Positions 56,533 through 64,000 of a stretch of DNA of 64,000 nt are shown here, in pieces. This DNA comes from Artemisia argyi (lineage: Eukaryota > Streptophyta > Magnoliopsida > Asterales > Asteraceae). Position 1 is the stretch's first letter; every line of letters starts with the position of its first letter. The translations under genes and the position numbers were made by a program. The notes beneath the pieces were generated by a model. It had not been told where the DNA came from and ran no database searches. It saw only the letters and a list, made by a program, of their open reading frames with translations. The DNA lies in NCBI GenBank assembly GCA_030686995.1, contig CM060708.1, positions 183,957,115-184,021,114 of the forward strand, given 5' to 3'.

Positions 56533-59500
56533 TTACTCAGTACGTTGGAGAAGACGGTAGTCCCCTTCACGAACTCTGCCACCAACGTAGCACTCCAGGC
56601 TTCGGAAGATTCTTCGTATCTTTAATCTCTTGCGGATACCAGCCAAAAACCTCTTGTTCTGGGTTAACTCATTTGCAGTCCAGTGATTGGTATAACGTCT
56701 AGTTCCCAGGTCATAAACGTGGTATTCTTTCACTCTGAAGTCCAGTGCCTCTTCGACCATACGCAAGGTACCGTCGTTGAACTTGTGTATTTCATTGAAG
56801 CGCAACACCATGGACACATGTATTTGTCTCTAAATACCGTTGCCAGAGGAGATTCAATGACTGTAAAGTCAGCAACCCGGTCCAGACTATTAACATTCCA
56901 TAGGGGTCTTGTGAGGTTGAGCTGGGATTGGTAGCTTTCGATACCAAGCTGAAAGTCTTCGACCCATTTCCTGATGATGATACCCCGGATCCAGTGAAGT
57001 ACAGCAAACACAAGAGACTTCATTTCACGTAATGGTAGATGATGCAGCTTTCCTTGAAGATGGAGTAGATACAAATCTTCGAAATCATTAGGGCGTAGGT
57101 GTTTGAAGTCCCCTTCGGATATGGTGTAGTCCTTGAAGTCTGCTCGTCTGAGTGTAATGATCTTGAGGTAGTCATATCCATAGATGGGATGCATTTGAAC
57201 TTTAACCACACTAATGATTTGAAGTGGTGAGCGAACTGACTTTCGGTCACCTGGAGCTTGAAACCGATCTATGTAGAACTGTTGCTTCTTCAACCACCAG
57301 TCTGAAATGCACAGAGATGTCGAGATGTTGTAGTCGCATTCTTGAGTACTCCACATACTATCGGGGACTAGCTGTTCCAATCCGATATCAGAATAATGGG
57401 CAGCTTTCATCTTTGTGATGGACAAGGCTGATTTGCATTGTCTACTCCCAAGCTTAAGATATTTAAGGTCTTTGTTGAAGAAGAATTCAGCTTGGATAGT
57501 GACATTTCCTGGAGGGTCACCCAAGGGAAGTGGAGTGTTGTAATTATACTTCATTATTCCTTCATCCAAAAATGTCATTGAACATCTTGTGGCACTCTTC
57601 CATCTGGTATTGTAGATGATTAACATCCTGATGAAAAGCTTTGACAATGTTGAAGGCAGGGCCTTCCAGGTCCTTCTGAGTGAGCCTTGGGAGACCAAGT
57701 TTCTTGCAGAACCATGCAATGAATGTTCCCATATCACCAGTTTGGGAAAGTAGGGAATCTTCAGAACGTGGAACAAAGCTGGTGGTGATTGCATTGATCC
57801 AGTTACTCTCATTGGTTGGCAAGTCAGAGGAAGGAATCGTCCAGTAAGGCTCAGGTGATTGCGGTTTGTTGTCATCTGGTTTCCACCATGTCTCTTTGTC
57901 ATCCTTGGTTAAGGGAACTTGCGGTGGATCATTGGTGTCAGTTCTGGTGAATGATTTCCATCACCGTCTCCCAGGAATGTGAGTTGTAGAAGCATCATCA
58001 TCTTCGTCATCGGAAGAATCATCGTGTTGTGGAGTGACAGAAGCTTCATTAAAGACATGTTCGTCAGGGGCATGAGATGCAATGGAGGTTGCACCAGCGT
58101 CAAAAGTTGTCCAAGCAGCATACTTAACTTGTTTTGCTTGTTTAGACGGAGTTGACTTGGTTGACTTGTCAGACTGATGTTTATGAGACGGTGATGAGGT
58201 GGGTTGTGATGATCTGCTAGGAGCTTGCGACCCACCAGGCAGTGAAGGAGTTCCTGATGGACCAGATGCCCCAGCAGGTGGAGGAGGTGGAGGTGGTTGA
58301 GGAGGTGATCTAGATGGTGGCTTGGGGTGACCCTGACGCCGCTGTTTTCTTTTTCGTTCAATTTCCATGTCCCGGGCGTGTTCCTCAGCATCATCTTGTT
58401 GAATTGAGGCCTCCAAAGCCTTATACAGCTGTACATGAGCATCGTGTCCTGTGTGTTGACCCTGTTGATACATACTGTGCTGCAGAATGATCTTCTGTCA
58501 TTGATAGGTAGGTCTTTGAACCTGGACCTGAGAGGGGCTTCGAGAGCAATACTGACAGCTTCAGCTACCTGTTCGTTGATAGCCTGAGATACTTGTCATT
58601 CAAGATCAAGATGCTCCAACTTGTATAATCTGCTGCCATGATTAGTAATTGTTTGTGGCAGATTAAGGTTTACTAGGGTTTGAAGCAAAGAGGCATGCTT
58701 GTCCAACTTCTCACGAATGGCAAGATTATCTTGAACAGCATCGGCAGTCAAAGCAGCTAAAGTGTCCAGATCTAACTTCTTCTCAGTGCTAGCAGGAGCG
58801 GCAAATGCAGACGGTTTCTCTTTTGTGTCAGCAGCTTGTGGGATGTCATCGTTGTTAGGACCAGCAGTAGACGTTGGTGCAGACTTGGTAGGAATGGTGG
58901 AGTTGTCTTGCTCAATAGGCACATCAACCATTGACACAACTTCTCCATGCTCATCACTAGACTTTTCACCTTCAGCATCATCTGGCTTATCCATGAGGAA
59001 TTGATCGCCAAAAGTATCCAGATTCTTGTACGATGATAGCGTACCAGTGGGGCTGTCAGGTACCACCTCGAGCTTAGGATCATCAGTTTTCAATTTGAGG
59101 TTACCTTGAATATCCGGATACGCAGTAGAAACAAACTCGTCATCGAGTGGATCGACCGGGGGTACAGACTCAACAGGTTTATCCTGTACTGGTTGATGGC
59201 TGGTTACATCTTGTGTAGAGAGGTGGAGTTCATCACCTTTGGGAGCAGAACTGGTGTCAGTCTCAGAACTGCTTGATTTAGCGGGTTGCCCAAGACTTGG
59301 TGAGGAGACATTTTCAGAAGAAAGCTTAGCAGATGAGGATGTTGGTGAGCGTCTTTTGAGGATATACTTGGAGCTGGTTGATTTGGAGGCAGGAGATGAT
59401 ATCTTCAATACGGTGTGTGCCGCTTGTTCTTCTTTGGCAACATCCTTGCCTTTACCGGTCACGTGCTGGATCTGTGAAGCTTTATTAGATTGAGGTTCTC

Positions 59501-60746
59501 TAATGTTGACCCCACTTACTGGTGGAATCAGTGGCATATATGCTTCCTTCAAGCTTTCAGCAGTTGCCATTTGTACCATTTCTTCTTCAGTGAGAGGCAA
59601 CTGAGTGGAGCAAGGTGCAACATTGGGGTCTTCAGCACTTGGCGATTTAGTTTTTGAGCTGGTTCTTTTACCTCCAGTGGTCTTCTTAACTCTTTTAGAG
59701 CCTTCAGAGGATGCAGCCGAGGTATTACCACCTTTGCGTTTCTTAGATGCAGATCGTACAGACTTAGTGGATACGGCTGGCTCATTAGGTGGTGCTTCCC
59801 GACTTGTCTTCAGAAGTTTAAGATATTCCTCATAATATTGAGCAGTCAGTGTATCACGGGTAAGAAGGGCAGTGGGAATGTCCATGCCGAACATGATCTC
59901 GCCAGTGCTCTTAGAATCATATTTGAGGAACCCAAGTGGATGTTCGTCAGTGGGTTGATGAAGAGGGGTTTCTTCTCTAGGGTGGAATTTTAGAGATCGC
60001 TGAAGGCTAAGTATGATCAGCTTAGTAAACCGAATGCTTGGAATCAAAAGCTTGGCTGATCTTTTCTTTCCATCTTTGTGTGCTTCAAGGTTAGCCTTGT
60101 CGACCAAGAAAGAGTGAATGGACTGACTAAATTCCTCCCAGATACGTTCAGCAAAATTGATGTTTACACTGTTGACAACACCCCAGAGAATTTGTAGAGA
60201 TGGAGCTCTAAGTCTTTCATATCCCGATGTTTTTCCAGTCAGACACAAATTGATTAAGCTTGCAACTGCTCTCCAAGGTTGATAGAGGTCATGTGTGATG
60301 ACAGTGGAAAGTGTAGACACTTGAGTGGGATATCCAAGTTCATTGACAAAATCAATAAGAGTAGCTGGAGTAGGCAGGGGAGTATATTCAACATTATCAC
60401 CCGTTGGTAATATTTGCAGAGCACTACCAAGTGTTTCCATGGTGATGTTCACCCAATGCTCATCCAGCTGACACTTGTACATGTTGGTTGTTCTGTCAAG
60501 GCACATAGTGTTCCAGAACTGTTGGATGTAGATGGAGGGTATTGAGGAGGATGCGGTAAAGGCATTGAAGAAGGTGGTGTTTTTCAGTATGTCCAGTGCT
60601 ACTCTGAATATGGGATGATTCTGAGGTCTATCTGTCTTAACATAGCAGTTGCTTTTCCCAATGGGTACCCACTTGTTGAAAGGCAAAATGTCATCGTCAG
60701 AACGAACAGGTGGAGCCAATGGTTCTTCGACAATAGGTTCTGCCAT
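56533..60746 (-). pseudogene. ORF3 of C3, degraded by stops and frameshifts
   Basis: Homologous to ORF3 of C1: N-terminal domain 60650-59990 (IYIQQFWNTM, QPWRAVASL, LQILWGVVNSV), a long Ser/Lys-rich disordered middle, a Pro-rich stretch (about 58330-58260), and a C-terminal domain 57820-56540 (DFQLGIESYQSQLN, IHKFNDGTLRMV). The frame is open from 60857 to 58596 (TGA). It then shifts, continues 58473-57562 with a TGA near 57961, shifts at about 57565 and again near 56790. The likely start is ATG 60746, the counterpart of the C1 start, rather than ATG 60857, whose 37 extra residues are a translated T-rich tract. Non-functional as it stands. Confidence 0.78.
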
Positions 60747-60750
60747 AGGA

Positions 60751-60805
60751 GCTGCATTTGACACCCAATACCACAGAAAGCGACCATATGTGATAGTGAG
60801 TGTTA
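60751..60805 (-). promoter_or_regulatory. Candidate branch point and splice acceptor before ORF3 of C3
   Basis: On the minus strand TACTAAC (about 60801-60807) is followed by a T-rich tract and GCAG ending at 60752, five bases before the ATG at 60746. TACTAAC is the ideal branch-point sequence. C1 has an acceptor-like TTTCAG at the matching position. Splicing is inferred, not shown. Confidence 0.45.
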
Positions 60806-61049
60806 GTAACAAGAGAAACCCTAGAATCAAATGGTAAAGAGATAGGAACAGGGCCAAGGGTTATGTTCGGCTAGTAATAAGCACTCATAAGGGAAATCAT
60901 TCAACACATAGAATAGCAGTTTGGGCAAATAAGAATGAGTGTCAAACACACCAAGCCATGCATGAATAATTAGACACCCATACATAAACACACAAGCTGA
61001 GCACTTCTAATAAATGTTAGGCAGAGTGAGTCAAGTTAGTTCCCAGTTA

Positions 61050-61560
61050 GAGTTAAACGCAGAGTAATTAAACGCAAACTCAAATCTTAATCGCAAAGTT
61101 ATAATCGCAAACTAAGTTAGCCGCAACAAGTCAAGTTAACCGCAACCAATTGAACCGCAACACATGGTCAACGCACATCAAGTTAACCGCAAGTATAGGT
61201 AACCGCAGATTTAACAAACCGCAGTCACAGTAATAATTACACGCAACCATTTTAATCTCAGAGAAGGTTAACCGCAAGTTCTGTGAAACACAAGATTAAA
61301 TTGATAGCAGCCACACTTAGAGAGAAACTCGCAATTAGGTTAAGATAAACGCAATCAAGGATTCACAATAACCGCAGTCAAGATTTTATGTTAACCGCAA
61401 TCAAGAACTTGATCTAACCGCAATCAAGAACTTAATCTAATCGCAATCAAGAATCATAAACTAATCGCAATTAAGAATTTAATCTAACCGCAACCAAGAA
61501 CTTAATCTAACCGCAATCAAGAATCATCAGCTAACCGCAATCAAGAATACTCTCCACACT
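61050..61560 (-). repeat. C3 array: TGCGGTTA / TTGATTGCGGTTA repeats upstream of ORF3
   Basis: About 25-30 copies of (T)TGCGGTTA in minus orientation. The best-ordered part (61380-61550) has a 22-25 bp unit containing TTCTTGATTGCGGTTAG. Position relative to ORF3 matches the second TATCGAGTTTG array of C1, yet the unit sequence is unrelated. Confidence 0.9.
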
Positions 61561-62400
61561 CCGTAATATTCCAACAGATCTAACAATAGACACCGTAAAT
61601 TAAAATGAGATCCATTCCCCTAAGCAACTAACTCTACTTTATCCTACCTAACATCAAAAGTACTTCACATAGTATTTCCGTCCAAACCGCAATACCAACA
61701 AACCCAAGATCTCATGCTCATGATCGTGAAACTTACACACACGCAGTAAATGAACAATAACATGTATTATAAAGCAAGTATGATCTAACCTATTAGACAC
61801 AAACTCTTTTACACGAGATAGTGAGCACCGCGTATATCCACCTAAAATAACGCAACGCATGAGAAAATGAAATCATGGAAGGTAATAGCAAATGTGAAGA
61901 GAAAAACACTTGACATACCAACAATTGAGCAAACAGGGAACACAATCAAGACTTAATCGCAGCACACGAGTAGAGATGAGTTAATAGCAAGTTGTGTTGT
62001 GGTTAGCCTTTTTTAATCGTAAGAAATAGAATTTCTTAAATATGAGATGAGACACACTTTGCTATAATGACACATATAGTCCCTATACTACACTATCACA
62101 TATTAGAGAATAATGCTAGTGCACAAGATTGGTCCCTGTAGTTATGAGAGATGCCCAAGTGATGAGGAAGTCTACAAGACGAACATATAATACCATGATG
62201 CTAGATATGAGATGCAACAGACTACATAGAGCAAACATATAGACACAATGTGAAGTAAAAGAATATACACAGAAAGATAGCCTGAAAATATAATTAATGT
62301 AAACTAAACACACTATATGTACACAAACTACTGACATAGAGTATAAACAGTGAAACACGAGTCCTGAAACGAATTAGTCAGGAGTCCACATGATGTCGAC
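61561..62400 (-). other. C3 non-coding stretch between gag and the array
   Basis: No ORF or known motif. It is T-rich in minus orientation with a few isolated GCGATTA units (about 61950). It occupies the place where pol and the pol-ORF3 spacer would lie; the deletion junction with gag is near 62400. Confidence 0.6.
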
Positions 62401-63999
62401 TCACATGTGAGCAGACATGTCTCTAGTCGCGGGAGATGTCAGTGTCTTTGGACGCCACACGCAGGTTTTAGTGGACCTGTTGTGTAATCCCTTTGTAACA
62501 CCTGTGTCAATGGTGCACACATGTGACCATTTGTGACCATTCATCACGAATGTCCTACCAGTTGGTATCCATAACCAAGAAGATCTAAACCTATAAGTAG
62601 TTTCATGCATGGTGACATTCTTGTGAGGAGTAGTTCTATGGTCATATTTCCTTGGTCGATGTCTCAAAGGTTTAACAGGTTTAAGACCATTTAATTTATG
62701 AATTGTGGGTTTTGGCCTTACAGATTTAGTCAAATCACGTTTTTTATCGACTTGAGAAACACATCGTGTATTCGAGAATTTAGGTCTTTCAGAACTAAAA
62801 TTCTTTGGTTGTCTAATGGTAGTTTGATAACCAACATTTTTCAAGACAGGTTTTCCCAAGATAGACGGTTTTGAAAGACTGAGTCTCATTTGACTAAAAG
62901 CATTTGGTTGTCTAATGATAGTTTGATGACCAACATTTTTCAAGACAGGTTTTCCCAAGATAGACGGTTTTGAAAGATTGAGGCTCATTTGACTCTTTGA
63001 AACATCACTTGGCACTGTGTGCCCACAAGGAGTTTTAGAACATGACGTCAGACTTTGAATAGAGAAATCATCGTTGTTAGCAAATTGTGGAGTAATCAGA
63101 TTGATGTTCTCAGCATTTATCTGTTTGAGTGACTCATACAGTTTATTACATTTCACCTTGAGATTCTCATTTACAACACGTAATTTAGCAATTTTGCAAT
63201 TAGTTTCATACGCATTGTATTTCCATTTGGCGTCATTACGTTGCTCATACATCTTGATCTGATTTTTAAGACAGTTGATAGTTGAGTCCTTGTCATGCAG
63301 CTGAGTTTTCAGATTGTTGATCATAAAATATTCATTAAGATCAGGCAATTCAGGATTTAGACACGGTTTGCAGTTTTGAAAGCATTCTTCTTTACGTTGT
63401 ATTTCAATTTCAAGTTCAATGCAATGTTTTTGTAATTGTTAAAACCATTTTTGGAGTTGATTAAATGTCTCTTTTTCAACCATGTTCTGGTCCAGTGTCT
63501 TAGAAAACTCAACTTTGAGACAAGGGTTTTCATCAAACAGATCATTTTTGAAGACATCATACAGATCATTTTCTCCCCCTTTATAACACATATTTGTTGA
63601 ATTAGATAAGGGTAATGCACTGTCAGCCTGTCTTAACAAATTTGTGTTATAACTGAGATTGCTTTGATCTGTATGATGACTTACATTTGATGGCGTATTG
63701 TATTGATCAATTGACGATACCTCATTGCTTGAGTCTGGTGTGGGTATGTTCTCCATAGCCGGGGTCACTAATTTAGCAGAAGTGACTCTCTCATCCTTTT
63801 CTGAATCCATGAGTTCAGTGTTGACCGACTTTGCATCCACTGTTAAACCCGAACCCAAACTATCACATGCTTGTTCAACATGTGACTCGGCCTTGTCATC
63901 ATCTACAAGTTCAAGTATTGGCTGTCTCTCGATGTACTCTTTAACCTTGTCCAGGTATTGATATAGCATATCTCTATAGTGATCAACATCTATCTTTGT
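62401..63999 (-). pseudogene. C3 gag, coiled-coil extension only (5' part outside window)
   Basis: One minus frame from the window edge to 62401 with a single TAA at about 63439. It holds acidic Ser-rich sequence, a coiled-coil segment (63350-63100), and a basic C-terminus with WIPTGR at about 62570-62550, the same landmark that precedes the protease in C2. A 33-residue segment is tandemly duplicated (KPSILGKPVLKNVG twice, 62990-62800). The frame ends about 50 codons after WIPTGR with no protease following. The Gag core and zinc knuckle would be beyond 64000. Confidence 0.75.
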
Positions 64000-64000
64000 G

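Larger units (their letters stand above)
54350..64000 (-). mobile_element. Copia element 'C3', right piece (3' region, ORF3, array, gag); runs off the window
   Basis: Continues C3 after the C1 insertion. On the minus strand from the right edge: gag C-terminal half, a 1.5-kb non-coding stretch with a repeat array, ORF3, then the 3' region leading to the LTR at 29340. No protease, integrase or RT sequence lies between gag and ORF3, so pol has been lost. The 5' LTR, PBS and the Gag core are beyond 64000. Confidence 0.85.

Noticed and set aside
60747..60857. Hydrophobic N-terminus (MALFLSLYHLILGFLLLLTLT...) of C3 ORF3 as a signal peptide or membrane anchor
   Set aside because: It has no counterpart in C1 ORF3, lies exactly over a T-rich tract with a branch-point motif, and ends at an acceptor-like AG just before the ATG that aligns with the C1 start.
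61050..61560. CRISPR-like array (short repeats at regular spacing)
   Set aside because: The genome is eukaryotic, the unit is only about 8-17 bp, spacing is irregular, there are no unique spacers of constant length and no cas genes. The same reasoning applies to 20240-20860 and 31045-31660.

Overview
The window is plant nuclear DNA. The evidence is an LEA2/NHL-type plant gene, plant-specific LTR retrotransposons (Copia of the Sirevirus type and Ty3/Gypsy of the Athila type), a MuDR-like transposase with a predicted intron, a Stowaway MITE and a CACTA terminus. The Gag N-terminus, the very long coiled-coil Gag extension and the large third ORF of the Copia elements resemble those common in Asteraceae genomes (inference, not proven). 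One ordinary host gene is visible, an NHL/LEA2 gene at 7876-8577; almost all the rest is transposable-element DNA.

Layout. 1-6110: degraded Athila-like DNA on the minus strand. One LTR (2939-4366) sits between two internal regions, and a 549-bp solo LTR interrupts gag. 6115-6466: CACTA terminus. 6616-6905: AT microsatellite and minisatellite. 7179-7508: Mutator-type MITE with a perfect 9-bp target duplication. 7828-8745: NHL gene with TATA box and polyA signal. 9229-21499: complete Copia element 'C2' (minus), gag-pol only, with two stops and one frame break. 21611-21864: Stowaway MITE. About 21970-25545: a giant layered fold-back structure whose arms hold 10-bp-phased T/A tracts. 25770-29050: broken MuDR-like element.

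From 29051 the window is a nest of insertions. The MuDR-like gene runs into an Athila-family LTR fragment (29051-29339). That is cut by Copia element 'C3' (minus; 29340-30609, then 54350 to past the window end). C3 is cut by Copia element 'C1' (plus; 30610-54349; 5-bp duplication ATCCA). The third ORF of C1 is cut by a non-autonomous Athila-like element 'X' (minus; 42207-48881; 5-bp duplication GTTTG). By-eye LTR differences (X about 3 in 1521, C1 3 in 345, C2 about 2%) agree with this order: X youngest, C1 older, and C2 (outside the nest) older still.

The three Copia elements have different gene content. C1 has gag, pol and ORF3; C2 has gag-pol and no ORF3; C3 shows gag and ORF3 and has lost pol between them. 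Each carries an array of about 10-bp CpG-containing repeats, in the 5' leader or just before ORF3, and the repeat sequence differs completely between elements. Their 3' regions share blocks including several GGGGGAG polypurine tracts and a 28-nt hairpin with compensatory changes in its stem. These arrays, the covarying hairpin and the fold-back element are the least explained structures here. No coding system outside transposons was found apart from the NHL gene.
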